Shown one piece after another: positions 22,728 through 33,561 of a stretch of DNA of 64,000 nucleotides. Every line of letters starts with the position of its first letter. The stretch's first letter is position 1. Both the position numbers and the translations under genes were made by a program. The notes under the pieces are model-generated. The model saw only the letters and a program-made list of their open reading frames with translations. It ran no database searches and was not told where the DNA came from. The stretch comes from Apus apus (lineage: Eukaryota > Chordata > Aves > Apodiformes > Apodidae): the NCBI RefSeq assembly GCF_020740795.1, contig NC_067304.1:2098056-2162055 (forward strand), given 5' to 3'.

Positions 22728-24390
22728 CTAGTGGGAAAAGTTCTGTGGCTGGGTACTCGGGTTTCTCTTGCTGCCTAGCTCTTTCATTTGAAGGAGGTCA
22801 AAAAGGTTTTGTGGGTTCCAGTTCCCCCTTGGGCTCTTCTGCAGGAAATCCAGCTGATTTAATGGGAGGAAACCCTCCTCTTTTTCCACCAGCTGCTTCA
22901 GCAGGCTCGAAGTCTGGTCTCTGCTGATGCTGTTGTAGAGATCTGAGGGGTCTTGGCTCTTCTGTGAATCCCACGGGGCATTTGAAAGTGAAATATCCCT
23001 GCTGCTGGCTGTGTGCACGCTCCCCAGAGCGTTGTGGAGCCACATCAGGCGCTTCTGCCCTTGAAATGCCCTCCCTTTGTCATGCATGAGCTGGTGCTCA
23101 GTCACTGCTCTTTTACTGCAAGGGGAAGAAAGAGTTAGTCAGGAGCCACACAGCTGGATCTAAGCTCCTGTTTCACACGTGAAGAGTTTGCATCCATCAG
23201 CCTTAGATCATAGAACTATGGACTGGTTTGGGTTGGAAGGGATCTTAAAGACCATTTGGTTCCATCCCCCTGCATGGGCAGGGACACCTCCCACCAGCCC
23301 AGGCTGCTCCAAGCCCCATCCAACCTGCCCTTCAACACTGCCAGGGATGGGGCAGCCACAGCTTCCCTGGGCAACCTGAGCCAGGCTCTCACCACCCTCA
23401 CAGCAAAGAATTTCCTCCTCATCTCCAACCTCAATCTCCCTCTTCCACTTTTCATCCATCCCCCTCATCCCATCCCTCCCTGCCCTTGTCCCAAGCCCCT
23501 CCCCAACTTTCCTGGAGCCCCTTCAGGCACTGGAAGGTGCTCTAAGGTCTCCCTGGAGCCTTCTCTTCTCCAGGCTGAACACCCCAACTCTCCCAGCCTG
23601 TCTCCAGAGCAGAGCTGCTCCAGCCCTCAGATCATCTCTGTGGCTCCTCTGGACTCCAGAAGCTCCATGTGCTTCTTATGTTGGGGGCTCCAGAACTGGA
23701 CACAGTTCTCCTAGTGGGGCCTCACAAGAGCTGAGTAAAGGGGGAGAATCCCCCCTGACCTGCTGCCCACCCTGCTGGTGACACAGCCCAAGACCATGAG
23801 GTGTTTCTTTAAGCTGAGGAAGGAGCACTGGTGAGGCCACTTTCATTTAACTGAAACCAGTGGTATCCATGAAATGAAAAGGTTTATTTTCTTCAGATAT
23901 ACCAAGATATTTTGAGCCAAATACTAACTAGGGTGGGCAGGCTAATTCTGGGATGCAAATCTTTCTGGATTTCAGGCTGTTTAGATAACAGGTAACTGCA
24001 GCTATAGGCTCCCACTGCAGATTTGGATCTGGAATTTTAGGATGTGCCCCTTCCATGGCTTGTGCTGAGCATCCTTACATGGTTTCCTGGACTGTGTTGA
24101 AAAGCACCAGCTGAAATGGGGTATAAATTACACATCTAGAAATGCAATGGCTCTAGTTTTCTACTGCATGGAGGGCAATGTAAAGAAGTGTTGTCCCAAA
24201 TGTACAGAATTTCCCTTCTACCTCTGCCCTGGAGGTAGAAAACACAGCCCATTAAATCAAAGGCAAGCAGTGACAGTAGCTAACAGGGTGATATTTCTTA
24301 CTTTTCAGTGTCTTGACACTTGGCAAAACAGGCAAAAAAAAGAATTGCCAAAAATGTCACCATCTGCAGAGATCTCAGGGGCAGGAACAT
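22728..24390 (-). CDS. PTHL: Prepro parathyroid-hormone-like peptide (PTH-L type), complete, two coding exons
   Basis: A secreted peptide hormone precursor of 158 residues. The first coding exon (24390-24302, acceptor at about 24409) begins MFLPLRSLQM and continues with a hydrophobic signal core, VTFLAILFFACFAKC, then QDTE. Its donor splits codon AA|T. The second exon (23115-22728) completes Asn, then gives Lys-Arg and the hormone core AVTEHQLMHDKGRAFQ, with GQKRLMWLHNALGSVHTA to residue 34. Positions Val2, Glu4, Gln6, His9, Gly12, Arg20, Leu24 and Leu28 match the PTH/PTHrP receptor-binding pattern. Trp23 is PTH-like, while Ala1, EHQL and HTA are PTHrP-like. The intron phase just before Lys-Arg is that of PTH family genes. 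A second in-frame Met (24363) could also start the protein. Family membership is secure. The PTH-L name (a third member known from chicken, frog and fishes and absent from placental mammals) is my inference, and the symbol is provisional. Confidence 0.9.
23205..23830 (-). mobile_element. CR1 LINE, longest young-group 3' fragment
   Basis: Antisense copy from ATCATAGAACTATGGACTGG to the TGCTGGTGACACAGCCCAAG region. It sits in the intron between the two coding exons of the PTH-family gene. Confidence 0.9.
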
Positions 24391-25761
24391 TTTCTCTCCT
24401 CTTGAAATCTGCTCCACAAGACAAGAAGCTGACAGTGGGATCAGAAATCCTTTTTCCTCTGTTTTTTCCTTCACCTGACAAAAGGAATTGCAGCCTTTAA
24501 GCACTGGTACAAGCAGAGCATTGTGCTGTGGTTGATCATCCCAGGACCTCCCAGAACATCCAACGTGTGGATTTGTAACATGCACCAGACAAAGATGAAG
24601 AGATTTCATGGCATATTTTTCCATTTCCCTGACAGATTCCTAAAACTCTTTTTCCAAGATTCCTAAATCCCCTTTCCCACTATTGCTTCTCAATAGACTA
24701 CTTCCCACTCCTGTGCCTTTGCAAGCAAAGGAGATGATGCCATTTACAACTAGCCAGGGACCTTCCTGATAAAAAGAAACTTGACAAAAAGCTCAGGATT
24801 GCTAAGAAATCTGTCACAAAACTCAAAGAGAGTCTAGGACTGGACCATGGGGATCATGTGAAAAGGTGTTCACAGCCCTGGGATTTGGACCCTTTTCCAT
24901 GAGCAACACAAATGCTGACATCCAAATCTGCCCCTGCACAGGGGAGGTATTAGACTGATACAGGATTTCTTTTCTGTAAACAAGTGGATTTCTGGCTTAG
25001 GGAAGAGACAACCAGGAAATGCAATTGTGCAATTATTATTGTAATCTTAAATTATAACTGCAGTCAGTTCTGTATCTGCTCCTGGTGTTGCTCCACCTCT
25101 ATCCATCCATCCTTTCAGCTCTTTAGCACCAGATCTATCACTAAAATTCCTGCATTTCTGACATTAATGACTCTGCTGTTAGGATTGGCTCCAGCCTGTC
25201 CCTTTACCTCTTCACTGCCAAATCCTACATTAACTGTTGCATCAAACAACAGAACAAAAGCTGCAGCACTTAAATTCTTCTGTAAGACCAGCAAAGGTAC
25301 ATCCCTGTATAATGAGGCAAGTCATTTTTGGAAGAAGTAACTTCTTTTTGTGCTGCAGCAGTTTGGGTTAACAAGAAGCTCGGCAGCTCCTCAAATGACT
25401 CTTCTTTCTGCTAATTTGAATAATAAATTGTCATTGACTGGGTAGAAAGGCAAATTGTGTCATACATTTGGTTGTAAAAATTAAGCTTGTTCTTCTTTCC
25501 TTCACTAATTTCTAATTTCCTTGGGCAATACATTCAGATTAAACTAGACATGAAAGAACAAATAGGTATTAGTTCTGATTAAAAATGCTCTGTATTAAAT
25601 ATATGTACACCTAAATATCCACAGGGATCTATGTCTATTTTCATGCTATGTTAGTTTTAAGTCAGGCTCATGTAGAGCTCCTGCTCATACATCATGGCTA
25701 AGCTATAGATGTATCAGTTTAAAAGCATCTCCCAATTACAAAAGCAACTTTATCTACTTAC

Positions 25762-25850
25762 TGAGAGTCTTGTGGAGATCACAGTGAAGTTCTGACCTGC
25801 ACAGATGAGTCTTCTCACCAGTCCTGTCCTGATGTTCCGGTTGCACTGAC
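25762..25850 (-). other. PTHL: Candidate noncoding first exon of the PTH-L-type gene
   Basis: On the minus strand, about 25-30 bases after a TATAAAA box, a leader of about 90 bases ends at CTCTCA followed by a strong donor GTAAGT (25761-25756). It could splice to the AG at about 24409. PTH family genes usually have such an untranslated first exon. The start site is estimated from the TATA position. Confidence 0.55.
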
Positions 25851-25870
25851 AACAAGTGCCTTTCACCTGC

Positions 25871-25877
25871 TTTTATA
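25871..25877 (-). promoter_or_regulatory. PTHL: TATA box (TATAAAA) of the PTH-L-type gene
   Basis: TTTTATA on the plus strand reads TATAAAA on the gene strand, flanked by CAGG and GCAGG. It is placed correctly for the candidate leader exon, and PTH itself uses TATA promoters. Confidence 0.55.
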
Positions 25878-25899
25878 CCTGCCCAGAAACAATGAAATG

Positions 25900-27454
25900 G
25901 TCTGGACAGCACTGTGACTAAGACCTTTCCTCTCATGTCACTGGAATGAGACAGGTCCCTGTTTCCAGTGATAATAAATCTTGATTCTAAAATGTTCTCT
26001 TCAGCCGTGACTAAGGAAACAATCACAAGTTTGTGGACAGTTCCTTATTGCTTTTCTGTCTCCCCTGTTTTGTGAGAACTTTTTATTCCCTGCAGCATCC
26101 CTGTGCCCCAAGATGATAGAAAAGGGATATTCAAACCTGTTGGTCCAGGGTTTATGAGGAAAAATGTCTCTAGTATCTCCCTCCTTTGCAGTCCTCATGG
26201 ACCCAGGGATAGGACACTAATATTGTGTAGGAGGAATCTAAATCAACAGCACTTGGGAATTCTGTAATGCCAATCAGCAAAATGGGACAGTTATAGCAAA
26301 TGGGAGGAGCTGCTAAATAAGATCCCACTGGATGTTAATGTTGAGTACAAATTTAATTGAACTCCACTGATGGGACAGTAAACATAAGTATTTTAAATCT
26401 TGGGAACTGGAGGGATACGGAGAGGACTTATCAGCTGCCTAAACAATAAAAATGGAAGTAATAGTTCAGGCAAAAAGCCAAATGTGGATGTGCTTTGGAA
26501 GCCCACGAGCTGATGCCCTGTGGGGTTTGATAGTCACTGCATGCTCTCTAATTTGGTTACTGGGGGTGTGGCTGCACAATGGTCTGAAACACCAGCCTGT
26601 GGAAGGGCACCAGTTTCTACCAAGTGAAAAGCAAGTGAATGTGCTTGTATTTCTCTGAGGAAAAATACCCTGAAAAGCGAATTTGTGTAGTGGGACCAGG
26701 AGCTACTGATTCACATAGACCCAGTCACCCTTTCCAGTTAAACCCAGTCTGAGGGGATTGCAGCCCCCCTGTCCAGAGGCAGACAGGCTCAGTTAGCAGT
26801 GCTCACACCTCCTCACCCAGCCTGGCATCTTCCAGGGGCAGCAAATTGCTTTTGATTTTACTCCTCGTGATGGCTTCTTTTGAGCCCCGCTATTTCAGAG
26901 CACTCAAAGAACAGTTCCTGGCTTCATTACCTGACTCCCAATTGTTGAGGAGAGTGTCACTCATTAAAGAGAACGCAGTGTAGCAGCAATTAAAGGTGAC
27001 ATTTGTTAAATGCTGGTTGCTCAGGGCTGTGCTTCACATCTTGGTTTCCCGGGCAGCAGTTTGTGCTGCGGTTACACTGAATTATCTGCCTGTGCCACCG
27101 AGGTTTCTTAGTTACCTCTATCCAGGACTAATAAGCACTTGCCCAAAGTCATGGCCAAAACATCTGGTCTAATTCCTCCTTGAACTTTTCCAGTCTCTAT
27201 TATGTGGTGGGTTTGCATTGAGTGCAGGAACCAGCATCTCCAACAGAAGGAACATTGATGGCAGTGACTGCGGGGTGGGGAGACGGGCCCGGGGAGGATT
27301 CTGTAGGGGCTGAACAGCATCACCAGGGCTACACTGCCAGCAGGTACTGCTTTCTGCCCAAGGAGTTAGAAAAAGTCAAAATAAGCCTGGAGGTGACTTT
27401 GGAACATCTGGAGAGGTGGATGTGAGGGTGGACTGCAGCAAAGTGTCCTCTCAC
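25900..27454. other. Intergenic sequence upstream of the PTH-L-type gene
   Basis: No exon or repeat recognised. The A/T-rich block at about 26.9-27.05 kb (CAATTGTTGAGG, CATTAAAGAG, AATTAAAGGTG) looks like conserved noncoding sequence, but I cannot test this. Confidence 0.35.
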
Positions 27455-27780
27455 TCCCTGCCCTTGTCCCAAGCCCCTCCCCAGCTTTCCTGGAGCCCCT
27501 TCAGGCACTGGAAGGTGCTCTAAGGTCTCCCTGGAGCCTTCTCTTCTCCAGGCTGAACACCCCAACTCTCCCAGCCTGGCTCCAGAGCAGAGCTGCTCCA
27601 GCCCTTGGATCATCTCCATGGCCTCCTCTGGACTCTCTCCAGGAGCTCCATGTCCTTCTTCTGTTGAGGGCTCCAGAACTGGACACAGTTCTCCAGCTGG
27701 GGTCTCATGAGAGCCAAGTAGAGGGAGAGAATCCCCCCACGACCTGCTGGCCACGCTGCTGGTGATGTGGTCCAGGACAC
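27455..27780 (-). mobile_element. CR1 LINE, inverted 5' part of a twin-primed insertion
   Basis: Antisense CR1 segment from CTGCCCTTGTCCCAAGCCCC to GGTGATGTGGTCCAGGACAC. It is joined directly to a sense 3' segment at 27781. Confidence 0.85.
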
Positions 27781-27962
27781 GGTGGTGAGACCCTGGCCCA
27801 GGTTGCCCAGGGAAGCTGTGGCTGCCCCATCCCTGGCAGTGTTGAAGGGCAGGTTGGATGGGGCTTGGAGCAACCTGGGCTGGTGGGAGGTGTCCCTGCC
27901 CATGCAGGGGGTTGGATCTGGATGATCTTGAAGGTCCCTTCCAACCCAAACCATCCCATGAC
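27781..27962 (+). mobile_element. CR1 LINE, sense 3' part of the same insertion
   Basis: Starts GGTGGTGAGACCCTGGCCC and ends with the tail CCATCCCATGACTATGA. Together with the preceding inverted piece it has the structure of a 5'-inverted LINE insertion. Confidence 0.85.
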
Positions 27963-30910
27963 TATGAGAAGCATCCAGCACAACGACTGGCACTAACAGT
28001 GCAGCAGGGAAGAGATGCTTGCAGGGATTGATCCCTGTAGTTTGCAGTGTTTCTAAAGGAAGTATAAAATGTCTTGGTTGCACAGCTTATACCACAGTAG
28101 TTCATGTTTCTAACTACAATGAGAATGCTGCTAATTTCACAAGGATAACTTGTAGGAGCAGCACTACCAGGTGATACTTTCAGCTGGTCTGGATTAATCT
28201 CTGCAAGAGGCCTCTCCAGAGTGGAGCTGAATGAAAGCCCATTTTGCCAGGGAGGTAACCAGCAAACGCAGCTGACCAGAGCTTGGTAACCTCGGGGTCT
28301 CCCTCCAGAGCACACTTGGAGCCATCAAAGGTTTTAGCCTCGGCTTCAAAAGCCTTCTCTCCCTCCCTCCAGCTTTTCCTGGCCCCAAGGCCTGACTTCA
28401 TTCGCGGGTGTCTGTGCTCTTCAATCACCTTTTTCAGCAGGAGCCTTTGAGCGAGCAGGGCTGTGCAAATTAAGGTTTCCCAGTGAGTGAGTCTTTTGTT
28501 TTGCTTCCCAGTCCTCTCCCCAGGGAGCCAGGTGGGGGAGGAAGGGAATATGGCTCCTGCAGAGCATGAAAGAAAAAGGAAAGAGAAAGCCTGGGGGCCC
28601 AGTTGAGGGGGAAGAAGGAACAGGGGGGGAAGGGAACAGAAAGAAAATGTGCAAATATCATGGTTTGGGCAAGGGGGATCTTCTTGCCTGGGATTTGGAA
28701 AGTTAATTGGACAAAGACTGCACAGCATCAAAGGGATCCTCTATCTGTAGGGAGATGGACAGACAGAGCTGATGAATTTTTTCCACATGCTGTCCTCTCT
28801 TAACCAGCAGTAACAGAAGGGAGGGCTCCAGAAGGCTTCGTGCTTCTCTTAATGTAAAACTTACTTCTTTATTATTATAATTTGAGGGTTTTTTTCCTCC
28901 TGACTGCTCTTGGCCTAACAGGCTAAAATTCGTCTGAGCTGTGCTGTGTGGAAAGCGAGACACCGCCCTGCTGAGAGGAAACTGTTTGACCACACTTGGA
29001 TGGTAAATATAGTTCCCCTGAGCAGCTGCTGGTGCAGCAGCTGCTCATGAAGGGCTGCTCGCCCTTCCCGGCCTCCCTCATTCAGAGGTCAGAGGAAATG
29101 ACAACTCTGAGGCCACGGAGTGTTTTGCAGCCCCCTTCCCATCTCCCTTGGCACTTCGGGGGCCATCACCAGCCCTGGGAGGAGGGAGCCAGAAGTTGCA
29201 CCCTCCCCGGTAACCACTGGAAGGAGATGAAATTCAGCTCCTTAGAGAGCAGGCTCCAGGCTTCCCCAAGGCTTGGGAGCTGATCACTTTTCTGGGTCAC
29301 CTTCTTGCTGGGGGGACAGTCCTGTGCAGCCCAGAGAGGGCTTTGTGGGGTAGGATCCAGGGCCAGCATCGGGACTGCATGGCCACTGTTAAACCCTGGT
29401 CCCTAATCTACCCCTTCCTGCATCATCCCAGAGACAGTTCCCATTTTCCAGAGAATTAAAATCGAGTTGAGCAGCAGTGGGTCAGGCTGCCTGTTTTAAT
29501 TTTCCATCCACTGATTTCCAGCCAGATGTAGAGGAATGTCTGAGACTCCCAGTTCTATCCGAACACAGTGGGGTGTGTCCTGTCCTGCAAAACCTGCCCT
29601 GGAGCCAAGTCTGGGGCTGATTCTTCCCGAAATAATCTCCGGATGGAGTATTTTCCGTGTGTGAAACAAATCCAGGTGAAGCTGACAGCTCTCCACTCCC
29701 TTCTGCTGCTTCTCTAACACCCACTGGGGCTCTCCCAGCTTCTCCCTGGTTCGGCAGGGCTGCGGGGTCCCAGGAGAAGTTTGCAGAGCACCTGGACTGA
29801 GCAAAAAAAAAATAATTAAAAGGAGGTTCCTCCAGGGTTGAGGGGGCTGCCTGCCCGGGAAGGAGCTCTCTGGGGTCTGCCCCAGCGAGAGGAAGAAGAT
29901 GCCACCATCTGGTGCCCACACCTCGGGGTGGCTGGGCCGGGGGACAAGGTGGGGACCCCAGCTCAGGGGCACCCCTAAATCCTGCCCCAGAAGTAGGGCA
30001 GCCCTGAGTTTACCCAGGAGTCAGGTATCTTGTCCCCAGAACAGAGGGCTTTCTGGTGAGGTTGCCCAGTCTGGGGGACCAGGAAGGTGTTTCTGAAAGG
30101 ACCAAATTGGCCAGTTTGTCTGGGTTTCCTGTTTCTTTAGGGGCATGCTGTGTCCCTGCACTGGATGCTCTCTGTGCCTTAGTTTAGGTCTATATTGTGT
30201 AAATTATACCCTGTTGTTTCCCTTTACCTGAGGTCTGAGGTGCAGCTAAAACCTTTCACAGTGTAAATATGTTTTTTAAAAGTGAGGGAAGAAGGAACAG
30301 GGACTTGAACCCAGTCAAGAAAGAGCTTAGACAAGCTGGTTGCAACGTATCTAAAGATCAGACAAGTGTAAGTCACTTTCTTTTGAAAACAGCCTTCATC
30401 AGGGTTAGTCTGTTGGCAGGATGTGAAAATGGGGAGAATCCACATGAACTTGACAAGCCACGAGCTGAGATGTGGCAACGTCCAGCCAGGTTTTTATTCT
30501 GAAGTAAAGGCTTGTCCCCTCAGACCAGTTCCTGTTGTGTAATGGCAGTTCCTACCAAAGGACCTTCCTGTGGGTAGAATCATGCCACTAAAGAAATTTT
30601 TTTTATAATTTCCACTTTTGCTTGAGGAACAACTCGAAGAGATGCTATTGCTGGTAGAAGTGTCCTTCAACATTGTCTATTTTATGAAGCATCTGTTCAG
30701 TTTCACTCAGGTGGATGTGTTTTTTTCCAAATCATAATAGTTAGAATATCTTCATTTATATCTCAGAAACAACGATGGCAGCTTGAATAGAAGATCTTCA
30801 TGTTGGTGTGGTCATGGATTCTGGTCCATATGTTAACTGTGACCCACTGTTACGTGCAGGCATGAGGTGCCCTTTCAATCTCTTCTCATCCCAGCTGTTT
30901 CAAGTAGAAA
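27963..30910. other. Intergenic sequence, no assigned gene
   Basis: Mixed composition. A minus-strand frame of 183 codons (28180-28731) is open but has no recognisable domain, splice support or hydrophobic signal pattern. I regard it as chance. No RNA gene seen. Confidence 0.35.
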
Positions 30911-31003
30911 TCATAGAATCATGGGATGGTTTGGGTTGGAAGGGACCTTAAAGATCATTGAGTTCCAACCCCCTGCATGGGCAGGGACACCTCCCACTAG
31001 ATC
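30911..31003 (-). mobile_element. CR1 LINE, short 3' fragment
   Basis: Antisense tail AATCATAGAATCATGGGATG and GGGTTGGAAGGGACCTTAAA, ending after GGGACACCTCCCACTAG. Confidence 0.85.
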
Positions 31004-31485
31004 TGCTCTTGTTTGTAAGGTCAGTTTTCTCTCCTTCCTTTTAAAGATCTGTCAATGTTCTGTACATCTCATAAATGTTGGGCAGCAATGGCATTTTCTC
31101 ACAGAGAAAGCCGGAGAGTTACAACCAAGATTTTTTTTCAAACACCATCTGGTCAACTTGGGCTAAGGAAGAAAGTAACCTAACACTGTGTAGCTCTCTT
31201 ATGTACGTAGGTGCCCATCTATAGTGACACTCAGCTGGTTTCAGGGGATCATCTTTTGCAGGACAATCGAAACGCTGACTCTGAAGGGTCTGAGGTGCTG
31301 GGTGGTTGTGTTGGGGCGTCCTCAAACCTGCTGCTGTGGGTTTGGGGCTGAAGAGAGTTGCCTGTTCTGACCTCTCTGCCTTTCGTCACGGTGACGTGTC
31401 ACCTGGAATGTCTTCGCAGCGCCAAAAAAACCAACTGAAGACGGAGCATGTTTGGAGGATGTGCTTTTTATGTGTCAGAAGGGCA

Positions 31486-31590
31486 TCACAGAATCATGGA
31501 ATGGTTTGGGTTGAAAGGGACCTCAAGATCATTTAGTTCCAACCCCCCGCAGACCGGGTTGCTCCAAGCCCTCATTTAACTCACGTTGAA
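31486..31590 (-). mobile_element. CR1 LINE, short 3' fragment
   Basis: Antisense CATCACAGAATCATGGAATG, then GGTTGAAAGGGACCTCAAGA, fading after CCAAGCCCTCATTTAAC. Confidence 0.8.
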
Positions 31591-32029
31591 GCCCATTTTG
31601 TAGTTCCTAGCTAAAAAAAATAAGAGTTTAGCACATCGACTCCACTAACAATGCCCTCCGTCACTGAAAATAACTCGGTTTGAACCCTCTCGTTTTGAGT
31701 GCCCAGGCGTAAAAGTTACCAAAAACTTGTGGTTTCACACCAGTTTGCTCAACGCTTTTATTGGAAGCCGCCGTCCACGGGGAGAAGCAGCTGTTAGCGA
31801 TTCAAAAATGTTCGTACGTGTAAAACTTTCACGAAGAGGGGATGATAGAAAAAACGTGGCCTGAACGTATCCCAAGCGGGGCAGAGAGACTGAAGAAAAG
31901 AAAGCTTATTTTTCTTTTTTTAGCCGGCAAAACAGCCTCCCTGGGGGGGTGTGGCCGTTGCCTGACTGGAGATTGTCAGGGATCTGGAGTCTCCCCAGGA
32001 TGTTTAGGGGGTAAAAGTGGAAATACCGG

Positions 32030-32421
32030 GGGGGAAGGAGAAAAGGAGACTGAGGGGCGACCTCATCAATGTTTACAAATACGTAAAGGGTGAGTGTCAA
32101 GAAGATGGAGTTAAGCTTTTTTCAGTGGTGACCAGTGATAGGACAAGGAGTCATGGATACAAATTGGAGCATAGGAGGTTTAAGGTGAATATCAGATATT
32201 TTTTTTTTACTGTGAGAGCGACAGAGCCCTGGGCCAGGCTGCCCAGAGAGGCTGTGGAGTCTCCTTCTCTGGAGACATTCCAACCCCCCTGGACACGTTC
32301 CTGTGGGATGTGCTCTGGGTGCCCCTGCTCTGGCAGGGGGGTTGGACTGGGTGGTCTTTCGAGGTCCCTTCCAGCCCCTAGGATTCTATGATTCTATGAT
32401 TCTATGATTCAATGATTCTAC
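32030..32421 (+). mobile_element. CR1 LINE, 3' fragment with expanded tail next to the SRSF3 promoter
   Basis: Sense copy with GGGCGACCTCATCAATG, GCCCTGGGCCAGGCTGCCC and GGTTGGACTGGGTGGTC. It ends in at least four tandem GATTCTAT units about 160 bp before the SRSF3 E-box. Confidence 0.9.
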
Positions 32422-32580
32422 AAGAGCCCGGGAAAGGCCGGGACGGCGGAGCCGCCGCCGCCGCGTTCCCGCCCTCGGCGCTGAGGAGAAGCGCGCGCGC
32501 GGAAGGGGGGGGCGGGACGCGAGACGCGGCGAGCTGTCAATCACCGAAACGGCGCCCTCCGATTCGCTGCCGGGCGGTGT

Positions 32581-32640
32581 CACGTGGGGGCGGGGCTGCC
32601 CGGATATAAGGTCGGGCGGGGGAGGCCCCCGCCGCCATTT
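32581..32640 (+). promoter_or_regulatory. SRSF3: SRSF3 core promoter: E-box, GC box, TATA-like box, YY1 site
   Basis: In order: CACGTG at 32581, a GGGGCGGGGC box at 32588-32597, TATAAG at 32605-32610 and GCCGCCATTTT at 32631. The spacing puts transcription start at about 32630-32640, on the YY1-type element. Confidence 0.7.
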
Positions 32641-32742
32641 TGTCCGGTGAAGAAAAGCGGAGCGGGAGTCTCGTAGAGGGGTCGAGTCGGCCAAGGAGCT
32701 TAGCGCGGGCCTCCAGCGCGCGCCCTCCCTTCTTTAGCAGCG
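32635..32742 (+). other. SRSF3: SRSF3 exon 1 (noncoding)
   Basis: The leader ends AGCAGCG at 32742, followed by the donor GTGAGG. It splices to the acceptor at 33558-33559, two bases before the start codon. The 5' end is estimated from the TATA-like box. Confidence 0.7.
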
Positions 32743-33561
32743 GTGAGGATCGTCGCCTCGGACGGCGCGGGGGGGAGGCGGCGCCCGCGGTCTCGGTGCC
32801 CGGAAGGGGCGGATAGAAGCGGCGGGGCCCGGCGGCGGCAAACAAAGAGCGGCCGCCATTTTGTAAAGCTGGGCCGCGGGCGGTGGCTGCCGCAGCGCTG
32901 AGGAGAGCCGGGCGGGGAGAAGGCGGGTAGGCCGCGGATTGCCTCGAGAAGCCAGCTCGCCCGTTTTTCTCCGTGGCCAGCGAGGCGAGGTGCGGCTGAG
33001 CCGGGAGGTGCCGGGGCGGGGGGGGGGGGGTTGTGTGCCGCCTTTCCCCGCCTGCTCCGGGGGAGCGCTGGTTTCTCACGCAGCCCTGAGGAGACGCTCT
33101 AGAGGGATTCCTGGAGCGCTGCCAGCGTGGCCTCTGCCGATGATGGCGCTGCTTCCTCCCCCGGCCTGTGCAGCTTCTCCCGCATCCCGGCTCCGGGAAC
33201 AATGGAGCTCTTCTCCCGCTCAGCGCTCCCCCTGCAGGCCCGGCCGCCGCTGGGACCGAGGGGCAGGCAGGAGGGACGCAGAGGAACACTTCCCTGCAAA
33301 GTTGGGAGCCTTAAAAGTAAACGAATTTCCCTGAAGTGGTGAATTTTAATCACAAATACGCTCTAGCAGCTAGGTTTTGTGTTGGATTTAAACACGGTCC
33401 CTGCCCCTTCCACACAGGCTTACATTTATATAATGTGAGAACATACCGCTGTTGAAGCTTCTGCAAAACGCAACCAACAGAATTATTTACCTTGTAGGCG
33501 AATAGACAACTTGCTGTGTGTTAAATATATGTGAGCTTTTTTTTTTTTCCCTGTCCTAGCA

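Larger units (their letters stand above)
32440..33130. promoter_or_regulatory. SRSF3: CpG island of SRSF3
   Basis: Dense CpG and GC content surrounding the first exon of SRSF3 and the start of its first intron. Confidence 0.85.

Noticed and set aside
28180-28731. 183-codon minus-strand ORF
   Set aside because: No recognisable domain, no splice support and an ordinary intergenic setting; chance is likelier.
30290-30340. tRNA-like stretch (GGGACTTGAACCCAG)
   Set aside because: It resembles a T-arm read backwards, but no acceptor stem, D-arm or anticodon arm can be built around it.
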